From Streptomyces sp. MMG1533 (GTDB lineage: Bacteria > Actinomycetota > Actinomycetes > Streptomycetales > Streptomycetaceae): a DNA stretch of 64,000 nt. Of the stretch, positions 46,231-54,020 are shown one piece after another. The DNA lies in NCBI RefSeq assembly GCF_001279775.1, contig NZ_LGDG01000134.1, positions 71,118 to 135,117 of the forward strand. Direction: 5' to 3'. Within the stretch, counting starts at the first letter, position 1, and each line of letters opens with the position of its first letter. The notes below the pieces were generated by a model. The model made no database searches. It saw nothing but the letters and a program-made list of their open reading frames with translations, and was not told the origin of the DNA. The position numbers and the translations under genes were made by a program.

Positions 46231-46676
46231 AATCACAGGAAGCAACGTCACCGCCGCTGCACTCCGTATCTGTGGCCGGAGTAGTGGTGCGCGAAGACGG
46301 CCGCCTCCTGGCGATCCGCCGGGCGGACAACGGCACTTGGGAGCTCCCCGGCGGCGTACTCGAACTCGACGAGACCCCCGAGACGGGCGTAGCCCGTGAG
46401 GTCCTGGAGGAGACGGGCATCCACGTCGAGGTGGACGAACTCACCGGCGTCTACAAGAACACGACCCGAGGCATCGTGGCCCTGGTCTTCCGCTGCAAGC
46501 CATCCGGCGGCAGGGAGCGCACGTCGAGTGAGTCGACGGCAGTCTCATGGCTCACGCCCGAGGAAGTCTCGGAGCGCATGTCCGAGGTCTTCGCGATCAG
46601 GCTCTTGGACGCCTTGGATGGCAACGGCCCTCACGTGCGGAGCCACGACGGCAAGCGCCTCATCCCAGCGGGATAG
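46224..46676 (+). CDS. Nudix protein, Pif-like (transfer immunity)
   Basis: A 150-residue protein from ATG 46224. The Nudix box is complete: [27 protein letters not shown]. In pSAM2 the Nudix-motif protein Pif gives immunity against redundant transfer of the same element, and sits beside korSA; the same arrangement is seen here. The operator overlapping the ATG suggests control by the adjacent repressor. Confidence 0.88.
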   Translation: MSQSQEATSPPLHSVSVAGVVVREDGRLLAIRRADNGTWELPGGVLELDETPETGVAREVLEETGIHVEVDELTGVYKNTTRGIVALVFRCKPSGGRERTSSESTAVSWLTPEEVSERMSEVFAIRLLDALDGNGPHVRSHDGKRLIPAG

Positions 46677-46840
46677 AACTTTCCCTACTTCATCAAGGCC
46701 CGCGCACGGCGCGGGCGCGCGCCGCCTCGACGGCGCGGCCTGCCTCTGTCTTCGCCCCGGCTGGCCGCGCCCGGCGGCGCGCTCGGCGGCTGCGGGCAGA
46801 ACGTGGGCGACACCCTCTGTGGCTGGGGCGGTCGGCTCCA

Positions 46841-46986
46841 CGGCTTTAGGCAGCCACTTTGGGGCGAGCCTCTAAGATCATGGCCCCAACGTCGTGCTTT
46901 AACGGGCAGGTCCACAGACTGCCCGACTCGCCGGAAGCTTACGGGGCCATGATCACTCGCCCCAAAGCAGCTCCAGCCCAAAGCCG
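46841..46986. repeat. Multi-arm inverted repeat (cruciform candidate)
   Basis: Nested arms: CGGCTTT (46,841) with AAAGCCG (46,980); CTTTGGGGCGAG (46,857) with CTCGCCCCAAAG (46,956); GATCATGGCCCC (46,876) with GGGGCCATGATC (46,943); and an inner CGGGCAG (46,903) with CTGCCCG (46,919). All four arm pairs are perfect. Confidence 0.9.
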
Positions 46987-46998
46987 CTCCACCGACCT
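46871..46998 (+). repeat. 128-bp direct repeat, copy A
   Basis: Matches 47,993-48,120 at 116 of 128 positions by my count. It lies upstream of the DUF6602-type gene. Confidence 0.92.
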
Positions 46999-47071
46999 CG
47001 TCATCCGGCACACGTGCACGTTCGCTGTCAAAATCGATCCAGCGGCCAGTCCGAACGGGAAAGGGATGGTA

Positions 47072-47923
47072 GTGAGTCAGCAGGAGCTAGTTTCCTACTT
47101 CAAGCAGGCCACCATGGAAATGCAGCTGGAGTACGAGCGAATCCGCCTACGTGCCACCGAAGATCCTGGAACCGCTGGAGATGAAGGCGAAGAGAATTGG
47201 GCCTCACTTTTCAGAAAATGGCTTCCAGGGGATCTGCAGATCGCGACGAAGGGGCGGGTTCTTTGCGGCAGCGGGGAGGCAACGGATCAAGTTGACATAG
47301 TGGCCTTGTCTGCCTCGTATCCGCACGGGATGCTCGTCAAGAAAATGCACCTCGCCTCCGAGGTTATGGCCATCTTTGAATGTAAGACGACCCTAAAGGC
47401 GCATCACATTGAGAAGACAATCGCGAGCGCCAGTCGCGCGAAGGAGGCCATCTATAAAGCGCACGGAAAGGAAGTTATTTACGGACTCGTGGCACACTCT
47501 CACTCGTGGGGAAGCGATAGTTCAAAAGTCGCAGAAATAATCTCCGGCAAACTTGCTGAGGCCAGCAGCGCTCATGTTGAACACCCGAACAACTCGCTAG
47601 ACTTTGTGTGCATCGCCGACCTCGGCTCATGGACTCTTCGAACGGAGTGGGATGAGGACTACTACGGTCCAGGAGTAGTTAGTTACTACTCCGGTCCGGC
47701 ATTTGTCAACCTAAACGGAAAGTCCGGTACCGACACATCACCTATCGGGAGAATGGTCACCTACACGCTACGGCGCCTGTCTTATCTCGATGAAAAGTAT
47801 CGCGGGTTGGCGTCGTATTTTGGAATGTCAGGCCTTGAAGGAATCGGCTCCTGGGCGACGAGTAACCTCCGCATCTGGACAGATTTCAATAGCAAGCGTA
47901 GGCATGTCGATCTCTTCTACTAG
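47072..47923 (+). CDS. DUF6602-type protein with PD-(D/E)XK-like motif
   Basis: A 283-residue protein from GTG 47072 with AAAGGG seven bases upstream. A conserved Glu (GDEGEEN, residues 40-41), Asp75 in QVDIVAL and Glu103-x-Lys105 in AIFECKTTL fit a PD-(D/E)XK nuclease fold. DUF6602 proteins are of unknown function and often lie in defence islands (family assignment from memory). GC is about 55% where counted, far below the neighbouring AICE genes, so it was acquired separately. Flanked by 128-bp direct repeats. Confidence 0.72.
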   Translation: MSQQELVSYFKQATMEMQLEYERIRLRATEDPGTAGDEGEENWASLFRKWLPGDLQIATKGRVLCGSGEATDQVDIVALSASYPHGMLVKKMHLASEVMAIFECKTTLKAHHIEKTIASASRAKEAIYKAHGKEVIYGLVAHSHSWGSDSSKVAEIISGKLAEASSAHVEHPNNSLDFVCIADLGSWTLRTEWDEDYYGPGVVSYYSGPAFVNLNGKSGTDTSPIGRMVTYTLRRLSYLDEKYRGLASYFGMSGLEGIGSWATSNLRIWTDFNSKRRHVDLFY

Positions 47924-47992
47924 CCTAGCCATCACCCGGTTAGACTACGTCGATCTCGCAATAAAATCGCAGCGATGTTCCCGGCCTGTTCC

Positions 47993-48120
47993 TCTAAGGC
48001 GGTGGCCTCAACATCGTGCTTTAACGAGCAGGTCCACAGACTGCCCGACTCGTCGGAAGCTTGCGGGGCCATGATCACTCGCCCCAAAGCAGCTCCAGTC
48101 CAAAGCCGCTCCGCCGAACT
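47993..48120 (+). repeat. 128-bp direct repeat, copy B
   Basis: Second copy, between the convergent ends of the DUF6602-type and HEPN genes. It keeps the right arm GGGGCCATGATC and CTCGCCCCAAAG but not the left arms, so it cannot form the same cruciform. Confidence 0.92.
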
Positions 48121-48132
48121 ATTCTGGAATAC

Positions 48133-48792
48133 CTATTGCTTGGGGCCATGCTCGGCGAGATAGCTTTTTTGTGTCGCGGAATTGAGGACCTGATTCGAGA
48201 TATCGTCCATCATTTTGATGATTTCTACCCTCACGTCATCCCAGTCAGTGAGCCTGATGTAGTCCTCCTCTCCGTGAGCGATTTTATTCCGCGCCGCTAG
48301 TAGCTGCTCATCGATTAGATCTTGGTAAACAGAGTAGCGGGAAAAGTCGCAACCCACGGAGCATAGGATGTCGCACAGTCGATCGTAGTTGAGGTTTGAA
48401 AAAGTTCTCACTGCGTCGCGGCTGGTTGGAATCCTGGCTCGGGATGAAGCATTTTCGCGAATATCCCGAATGAGGGTTGTGTGTATCTGTGACCTATTAG
48501 TTGTTTCGAATTCTTCAAGTCTCGCTCTCATGGCGAGCGCTGCCAGCTCAGGCCTGAGCTGCAGGTAGGTCAACTTGAGAGAAGCTAGGTAGCAGAGGTA
48601 GGCGTGTGCGCTATTCTTGACGAACCCTTCCCAGTGAGCGTAGAGGAGGGCAATTGATGCCCTCAGAAGTGCTGGACGAACCCCGAACCCTGCTCTCTCG
48701 ACTTGCCCCTTGAATACGCTAAGCTCTTTCTTTCGCCAGCCAAGATCAGCTGAAATGTGGTCGTAGAGACTCTCCGTCGTGCGGATCTTCAT
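48133..48792 (-). CDS. HEPN-domain protein, MAE_28990/MAE_18760 type
   Basis: A 219-residue helical protein. It has the family-type LLYAHWEGFVKN and the HEPN RNase signature R168-NKIA-H173 (Rx4H) in LLAARNKIAHGEEDY. HEPN proteins are commonly metal-independent RNases in toxin and abortive-infection systems. The start ATG 48792 is ten bases after the DUF262 gene, whose stop codon overlaps this gene's AAGG ribosome site, so translation is coupled. GC is near 52% where counted. Confidence 0.82.
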   Translation of the reverse strand: MKIRTTESLYDHISADLGWRKKELSVFKGQVERAGFGVRPALLRASIALLYAHWEGFVKNSAHAYLCYLASLKLTYLQLRPELAALAMRARLEEFETTNRSQIHTTLIRDIRENASSRARIPTSRDAVRTFSNLNYDRLCDILCSVGCDFSRYSVYQDLIDEQLLAARNKIAHGEEDYIRLTDWDDVRVEIIKMMDDISNQVLNSATQKSYLAEHGPKQ

Positions 48793-48802
48793 TTAGTCGG
48801 CC

Positions 48803-49921
48803 TTAGGGGCGGAAGAAATCCTTAGCGGCAGGAATGGTCACGGGGATGCGTGTGGTTCCGCGTACGCCGCCCCGAGCCTGCGATCGAAAGAACTCTTCCG
48901 ACCACATGGATTCCACCCGGTCGCGGACCGATGTCGACCGAGGGCTTTCATCTAGTCGCTGCCATGCTTGAAGGTTGGTTGCGACACCGATCGTGATGGC
49001 CTCAAAAGCTGATACCGAAAACCCGCCGAGGAACTTTTCCTTTGAGGCGTCGTATCGCCTAAAGGACTCTGATTCCAGTGACTCGGCAAGGAGGGAGAAG
49101 GTATCGCGAAAGACCTTACCCCAGCTAGCTTTGTCGAAACTCGCTTCGCTTGCCAAGCTGAGCATCTTTTCTGTCAAGAACAGGTCGACACTCTCCATCT
49201 CCTTGAGCTCCTGGAGTGTGCTTGAGATGAGGCTCAGGAAACGGCAGACAAGCTCCAGATCGTATTGCTCATCTGCTGCCCGGCTGGAGATTAGCGCACA
49301 GGCGGTGAAATTTTGATCCTTCCGCAACTCCTCCAGCCAGAGGAAGAAGTCACGATTCATCATGATGAGCTGGCAGTTCCTGACCTCTTGAGCCGACGGA
49401 GCCTCGCCGCCCGAGTTCAGGCGATCGAAGAGCTCGTACTTCGCTTTTTCGTCGCTTTCCGGCAAGAGAATCTTGAAGTCGAGCTTGCTCCTTTTGAAGG
49501 ATACTCGCTGGCCAGGCGTCAGGCTGGTTCCTTCGTCTACGCCTTCAAAGGTCAAACCGTCTAGAGAAGGGAGATAGCGCGTCCCGTGAAGTTCGCTTGC
49601 GGGCAGCAACTCTCCCTTCTCTTCATCTCGTAGTTCTCCCATGAATTCAAGGATCGTTGACAGCCTCTGCAAACCGTCGATCACTTCCCATACTCCATCG
49701 TGCCTCTGCATGACAAAGATCGAGGGGAGAGGGATACCTAGTAGAATGCTCTCTACCAACCGCGACTTCTTTGAGGGGCTCCAGCGAAAGAGTCGTTGAA
49801 ATTCAGGACGAATTACCAATTCGCGGTCTCGGTAGAGGTTCACGATTTCGCCGATAGACATGGCGTAGGCGTCTGCCTTAACCGTTGAGCGGCCAGCCTC
49901 GATCTCGTCTTGCAGGGTCAT
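48803..49921 (-). CDS. DUF262-domain protein (ParB/sulfiredoxin-like fold)
   Basis: A 372-residue protein. The N-terminal DUF262 domain has FQRLFRWSPSKKSRLVESILLGIPLPSIF and VIDGLQRLSTILEF; the usual DGQQR motif reads DGLQR (residues 82-86). In GmrSD-type restriction enzymes DUF262 hydrolyses nucleotides to drive cleavage of modified DNA. Here it has no HNH/DUF1524 C-terminal nuclease; the rest is helical. It is first in an operon with the HEPN gene and probably senses or restrains it. That role is inference. Confidence 0.85.
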   Translation of the reverse strand: MTLQDEIEAGRSTVKADAYAMSIGEIVNLYRDRELVIRPEFQRLFRWSPSKKSRLVESILLGIPLPSIFVMQRHDGVWEVIDGLQRLSTILEFMGELRDEEKGELLPASELHGTRYLPSLDGLTFEGVDEGTSLTPGQRVSFKRSKLDFKILLPESDEKAKYELFDRLNSGGEAPSAQEVRNCQLIMMNRDFFLWLEELRKDQNFTACALISSRAADEQYDLELVCRFLSLISSTLQELKEMESVDLFLTEKMLSLASEASFDKASWGKVFRDTFSLLAESLESESFRRYDASKEKFLGGFSVSAFEAITIGVATNLQAWQRLDESPRSTSVRDRVESMWSEEFFRSQARGGVRGTTRIPVTIPAAKDFFRP

Positions 49922-50387
49922 GTCGCGCTCTCTCTACTCCGGTAGCCCGTGGCTCAGGTCATCATTCCATCCCGGAGCGCCAGAGAGCATGGTTCGGGCA
50001 CTGCTTCTCCGGGGGCGTTGGGTGTGCGTAGCGCTCAGCGGCAGAGATGGCCGAACGGCCTACTTGTGAGCAACTCAGGGGCGCGCCCATGCCGCTGGGT
50101 GACGGGTGAAGCAGTCGCTGTCTGCCCCGCATCGGATGCGAGGTGACTAGCTCCAGGGCCGTCTCCGGGCCGTGCGAGGGTACCCAGGGGCGACCACGAC
50201 AACCGACGGTGACAGACGAGGCACAGCCGCTGCCCGCGAACCCCCAGGTCACAGCCCCCCGACCAAACGGGTTACCACCCAAGGGTGGACCTCAGGCAAG
50301 ATGGGGTTTTTCTCTCTGTCGGGTTGGATCAGGGTGCTTATCGCCGAGTAGGTCCATGAAGGTAGTCGTCTTCAGTAAGGTCCCCGT
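49922..50387. other. 466-bp region upstream of cargo operon, no gene recognised
   Basis: It should contain the promoter of the DUF262-HEPN operon (minus) and of the small gene at 50,388 (plus). Several short frames are present, but none has a convincing start or composition. Confidence 0.45.
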
Positions 50388-50696
50388 ATGGAGCAGCAGC
50401 GCGAACTCATCAACGGCCAGTTGATCCGCACCCAACGGATCCTCTATGGCACTGATGCCGACCTCCGTGCTGCCGGCATCAGGACGCGCGACGTGACCTC
50501 TATGGACTGGTACCGCATCCCGGACGCAGATCGTGCGCCCTCTTGCGACGTCAAGGGCTGCACCGACTTGCCGGACTACCGAGTGACCAAGAGTGTTGGG
50601 CTGTTCAAGCGACCCAAGGAGTACTTCGGTTGCCCTGAACATCTAGATGCCTGCCGCGCAGCCATGGCGTACGGGCACAGTGGCGATCCCGCCTAG
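50388..50696 (+). CDS. Small hypothetical protein with Cys pairs (102 residues)
   Basis: It starts MEQQRELINGQLIRTQRILYG and has CDVKGC and FGCPEHLDAC, so a metal-binding site is possible. AAGG lies upstream of the ATG. No recognised family; it is the last gene of the element before attR. Confidence 0.6.
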   Translation: MEQQRELINGQLIRTQRILYGTDADLRAAGIRTRDVTSMDWYRIPDADRAPSCDVKGCTDLPDYRVTKSVGLFKRPKEYFGCPEHLDACRAAMAYGHSGDPA

Positions 50697-50824
50697 CGAA
50701 CCAGGGTGAGTGTCTAACTGCGTGACAACGCCGACGTACAACGGCGGACGCGCACGGTCACCTGCGGACCATCCCAGCAGGTGAAAGGCACAGCGACCCG
50801 AGGTTGAGGGCCCGTCCAAGTTGC

Positions 50825-50871
50825 TTCGGGACGAAGAGGTCGTGGGTTCAAATCCCGCCACCCCGACAGCT
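50825..50871 (+). other. Right attachment site (att core, 47 bp)
   Basis: An exact copy of 38,968-39,014, i.e. the 3' part of tRNA-Pro with ACAGCT. It marks the right end of the element. It lacks the 5' half of a tRNA, so it is not a functional tRNA gene. Confidence 0.96.
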
Positions 50872-50883
50872 GTAACACCAGGT

Positions 50884-50918
50884 CAGGGGCCTGATCCGCT
50901 TAGCGGGTCGGGTCCCTG
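50884..50918. terminator. Hairpin after attR, original tRNA terminator
   Basis: A 16-bp stem with three G-T wobbles (CAGGGGCCTGATCCGC / GCGGGTCGGGTCCCTG), 3-base loop, preceded by CAGGTCAG exactly as the terminator beside attL is. Probably the terminator of the unoccupied tRNA-Pro gene. Confidence 0.75.
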
Positions 50919-51161
50919 AGTGGTTTCTGGGGCCTTTTTGGAGCCGTTTGGGAGCCGTCTGCTCGCGGTCGGCTTCAGCGTCCTCGCGGGCTGAGCGCCG
51001 TACCCGACTCCGGACAGCGGTACAGGTCTCTGCATCGGACCTTGGCCTCGATTGACTGCAGCTCGCATGGGCTCGACTGAGGGAGAACGGGACCGCCCCA
51101 GGACGCGGGCGAAGCGGCGGGCACGGCCGGATACCGGTGGCCCGTATGCCGCCGGAGGGTG

Positions 51162-51905
51162 TTACTCGTGTGGCCCGGCGAAGCGGTCGAGCAGTGCGTC
51201 CAACCCGGCGGCCAGGCCCTCCGGGCCGCCGCGTTCGGCGAGGGTGGGGGTGCTCTCGCGCAGCCTGGGCAGGTCCTGGGCGGGAAGGCGATGCAGGCCG
51301 AACCGGAATGCGGGGTCCGGTTCATCGGGGTTGTCCACCATGGCGCGCAGTTCCACCGACATGTACCCGAGCACCCAGGCGGTGAAGGCGCGGAGGACTG
51401 TGGCGCTTTGGGCCTCGTCCAGGCCTGCGTCCCGGAGCAGGGTGAGCACCCGTTCGTGATCCCTGAGGACGGGCAGCGGCCTGCGGGCCAGCGGGACCGC
51501 CATCATGCGGGTGGACAGCAGCGGAGCCACCTGGGCGTGGTCGAGGCAGACCTGGTACGTGGCCAGGGCGATGCGTTGCAGCTCGGCTCGCTGCTCGAAG
51601 TCACCGGCGGCAGGCTCCGCGGCCGGTGCCGCGGTCGGGACGGGCGCCTGGTCGAGACGGTCCTCCAATTGCAGGTAGAGGGCCTCGACCAGCCCGTCCA
51701 CCAGAGCTTCCTTGCCGGGCGCGTAGCGGTAAAGGCTCATGGCCTCCACGCCTAGATCGGCTCCCAGCCGACGCATGCTCAGTGCGGAGAGGCCTTCGCG
51801 ATCCACCAGTTCCAAAGCGGCGGCCAGGACACGCTCACGGCTGAGTCTCGCGGGACGCCCGCGGTCGCCGGATCGATCCGGGCCGGCGGCTGATTCGTTC
51901 GCCAT
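51162..51905 (-). CDS. TetR-family transcription regulator
   Basis: A 247-residue protein. The N-terminal helix-turn-helix is LSRERVLAAALELVDREGLSALSMRRLGADLGVEAMSLYRYAPGKEALVDG, and the C-terminal ligand domain resembles the TetR_C group. It is the last of four same-strand genes after the glycosyltransferase, LPXTG protein and sortase, and could regulate them; paired palindromes lie upstream of that group. Confidence 0.92.
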   Translation of the reverse strand: MANESAAGPDRSGDRGRPARLSRERVLAAALELVDREGLSALSMRRLGADLGVEAMSLYRYAPGKEALVDGLVEALYLQLEDRLDQAPVPTAAPAAEPAAGDFEQRAELQRIALATYQVCLDHAQVAPLLSTRMMAVPLARRPLPVLRDHERVLTLLRDAGLDEAQSATVLRAFTAWVLGYMSVELRAMVDNPDEPDPAFRFGLHRLPAQDLPRLRESTPTLAERGGPEGLAAGLDALLDRFAGPHE

Positions 51906-51958
51906 TCGCCTGCCTCCTCAAGGCTCGACGCGGCGCCGGAGCCGACGGCACCCAATGA

Positions 51959-52561
51959 TCATTTCTCCAACTCGCCCCATACGACGAGCCGGTGGATGTA
52001 TGTGCCGTTCCAAGCGCGGTCCGTACAGGTGGTGAGCGTGATCCGAGCCTTGTCCGGCTTGACGCCCGGCCTGTTGGGAACGGGAAGCACGACGCCGACG
52101 TCGGAGGGCTTGACGACCTCGGCCCGGGTGACCCGGTATGTGTATGTCTTACGGTGCCGATAGACCTTGATTTCGTCGCCCTTTGTCAGGCCCTGCAGCC
52201 GATGAAACGGCTGTCCCCACCCCGTACGGTGACCGGCAATCGCAAAGTTGCCGATTTCGCCCGGCATGGCCGTCCCCGGAAAGTGCCCGGGGCCCTTCTC
52301 AAGAGCACTCCGAGACACGCCCTCAACGATCACGGGGTCATAGTCCGAGCCGAATCGAGGAATCCTCAGCGTCGCGAGTGCGCCGCCTTCGCGAGGGACC
52401 TCGACCGACGTCTGGATCTTCGCCTTGATCTCTTTGTGCAGTGTCTGCTGGGCGGCTCTGTACTGATTGTCCGAATGCCGGGTCTGGAGAATCATGAAAC
52501 CCCCCAGGAGCAAACCGACGAGTATCAGGCCGATACCCAGAAGTTGACTTGCCCTTTTCAT
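51959..52561 (-). CDS. Class E-type sortase
   Basis: A 200-residue protein. An N-terminal membrane anchor (LLGIGLILVGLLLGGFMIL) precedes a sortase fold with His in AIAGHRTGWG, Cys in LTTCTDRAW and Arg in YIHRLVVWG. It cleaves a sorting signal and joins the substrate to the cell wall. The gene just upstream encodes a small protein with LPLTG, a likely substrate. Confidence 0.92.
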   Translation of the reverse strand: MKRASQLLGIGLILVGLLLGGFMILQTRHSDNQYRAAQQTLHKEIKAKIQTSVEVPREGGALATLRIPRFGSDYDPVIVEGVSRSALEKGPGHFPGTAMPGEIGNFAIAGHRTGWGQPFHRLQGLTKGDEIKVYRHRKTYTYRVTRAEVVKPSDVGVVLPVPNRPGVKPDKARITLTTCTDRAWNGTYIHRLVVWGELEK

Positions 52562-52573
52562 GTCCGACCCCGG

Positions 52574-52747
52574 TCAGGCGTCGTCCTTGATCCTTCGGGG
52601 AAACAGCCGCAGAACAGCGAATCCCGCCGAGATCAGAACGAACACCACGATCCAGAACCAGACGCTGCCCGGGCCGCCGGTGAGGGGCAGTACCCCTGCC
52701 GCGCTGGTTCCGCCCACTGTGGTCCCTGCGCCTGCGTAGTTAACCAT
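52574..52747 (-). CDS. Small LPXTG-type membrane protein (57 residues)
   Basis: It starts MVNYAGAGTTVGGTS, has the sorting signal LPLTGG, a hydrophobic helix (SVWFWIVVFVLISAGFAVL) and a basic tail (RLFPRRIKDD). There is no N-terminal signal peptide; the helix itself must insert with the N-terminus outside. It lies between the glycosyltransferase and the sortase. Confidence 0.82.
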   Translation of the reverse strand: MVNYAGAGTTVGGTSAAGVLPLTGGPGSVWFWIVVFVLISAGFAVLRLFPRRIKDDA

Positions 52748-52794
52748 GATTGTCTCCTCTGTCTGTTCGGTCTCTTTCCAGGGACCGCTTGGAA

Positions 52795-53913
52795 TTACCA
52801 GTTTCGCTCTCGTTGAAGAGCTGTATCGACGAGCGCACGGAGGTGCACTCCCTGCAGAAACAGGTCGTAGAACCATTCCGGTATGACCAGCATCGAGGCA
52901 ATCGACACACGCCAGCCCCTGGATTTTGCGGTGATCGCCCGCTCAATCGCGTAGAAACCGGTGAAGACAATCCAGAACGGAGCAATTTTCAGGCCAGATC
53001 CAGCAGCGAGAAACCACAGGACCGAACCGATGTATGCGGTCGACACGGATACCCCGAGGAAAGCCACGACCTGCCTGACCCAACCTTCTGCGGTGTAACG
53101 AGTCACGCCGTAGCCGATCAGATTCTCGAGCGCTCCGCGCTTCCAGCGAAGCCGCTGCTTCGCAAGGGCTCGCCATGTTTCCATGACTTCAGTACTCATG
53201 GTCGCGCGGGCCGGAGCGACTATGCGGAATGCGAGATGCTTCAGAGCGAGCGTGAGCTCGTTGTCCTCGGTCAGTGCCTTCGTGTCGTACACTCCGTCGG
53301 CCGGTGGCAGAAGACCGGATTCCCGGGCGGCGAGTACACCTTTCAGAGCGCCGGCCTTGAAAAGGCAGGCCGTGCCCGTCAGGCAAAGTACCTTGCCGTT
53401 CTTTCGAGCCGTGTCCCGGGAGTACCGGGCGAACTCATTGCGTTGGAAGACGCCACAGAGCCTGCCACCCGAACGACCCCGGAAGTTCCCGCCCACGGCG
53501 CCGTAGCCCTGCCCCAACTTCCGGGTGGTCACCTCGATGAAGTGAGGATCCAGATAGGTGTCGGCGTCCTGGATGAGGATTGCGTCGTCGTCTGCCATGT
53601 TCGGCAGCAATCTGCCCAGCGCTCCGTTGAGATTGCCGGCCTTCTTGTGCTTGTTGCCGACCGAATGCCAGACTTCGGCACCCGCCTCTCGGGCGATTCG
53701 CTCCAGTTCTTCGGTTCGACCGCTGTCCTGGTGCGGATCCAGCGTCACGATGACGCGGTCCGCGGGACGTGTCTGCATCCGCAGCGCATCGAGGACGCGG
53801 GGCAGAGAGCCCGCCTCCTTGTAGGCGGGAACGAGCGCCGTCACCCTCGGGACTCCCGGCTCCGGTTGCCTGCAAAGGGGGCTCGGGAAGGGTCGGTTGC
53901 AACTCGTCGCCAT
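52795..53913 (-). CDS. Family 2 processive glycosyltransferase
   Basis: A 372-residue protein from ATG 53913 (GTG codons just upstream are alternatives). GT2 motifs: VTALVPAYKEAGSLP, QDADTYLD (DxD), TEDNELT and QRLRWKRG (Q/RxxRW), the set found in cellulose, chitin and hyaluronan synthases. Three hydrophobic segments lie at the C-terminus. It probably makes an exported polysaccharide. Confidence 0.9.
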   Translation of the reverse strand: MATSCNRPFPSPLCRQPEPGVPRVTALVPAYKEAGSLPRVLDALRMQTRPADRVIVTLDPHQDSGRTEELERIAREAGAEVWHSVGNKHKKAGNLNGALGRLLPNMADDDAILIQDADTYLDPHFIEVTTRKLGQGYGAVGGNFRGRSGGRLCGVFQRNEFARYSRDTARKNGKVLCLTGTACLFKAGALKGVLAARESGLLPPADGVYDTKALTEDNELTLALKHLAFRIVAPARATMSTEVMETWRALAKQRLRWKRGALENLIGYGVTRYTAEGWVRQVVAFLGVSVSTAYIGSVLWFLAAGSGLKIAPFWIVFTGFYAIERAITAKSRGWRVSIASMLVIPEWFYDLFLQGVHLRALVDTALQRERNW

Positions 53914-53978
53914 GTCGATCACCACGTCATCCGTGCGGCTGGAGGGCTGTCTTCTCGTCGCCCTATCTGTGTTGCGCT

Positions 53979-54020
53979 CGTAAGTTTACGATGTATCCAT
54001 ACATATGACACTTAGAGTGT
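53979..54020. promoter_or_regulatory. Cluster of three palindromes upstream of the glycosyltransferase operon
   Basis: CGTAAGTTTACG (53,979), ATGTATCCATACAT (53,991) and ACACTTAGAGTGT (54,008) lie head to tail in an AT-rich stretch. Such spacing suits TetR-type operators or a promoter with overlapping control. Confidence 0.6.

Larger units (their letters stand above)
46677..47071. other. 395-bp structured intergenic region before the cargo
   Basis: After the Nudix stop there is a GC-rich hairpin (CCCGCGC / GCGCGGG near 46,703-46,719), then the multi-arm inverted repeat at 46,841-46,986 and repeat copy A. Base composition falls from over 70% GC to near 55% across it. It is a good place to seek a single-strand origin or clt transfer site. 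Confidence 0.6.
38968..50871. mobile_element. Actinomycete integrative and conjugative element (AICE), pSAM2 type
   Basis: An 11.9-kb element integrated in tRNA-Pro and bounded by 47-bp perfect direct repeats. Core order on the minus strand: korSA-like, pra-like, traB, spread genes, zinc-finger, repSA-like, xis, int. A Pif-like Nudix gene is divergent from the repressor. Cargo of lower GC occupies 47,072-49,921. Only the small spread gene at 42,419-42,581 looks damaged. Confidence 0.96.
50697..51161. other. 465-bp region holding attR and a possible integrase relic
   Basis: The element ends at 50,871. After the terminator at 50,884-50,918 the minus strand has a stretch reading QTAPKRLQKGP, reminiscent of integrase C-termini from another element. 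No intact gene before the TetR stop. Confidence 0.4.

Noticed and set aside
48803..49921. Complete GmrSD type IV restriction enzyme
   Set aside because: The C-terminal HNH (DUF1524) domain is absent, so it is a DUF262-only protein.
50825..50897. Second tRNA-Pro
   Set aside because: Only the 3' half is present; it is the right attachment repeat.
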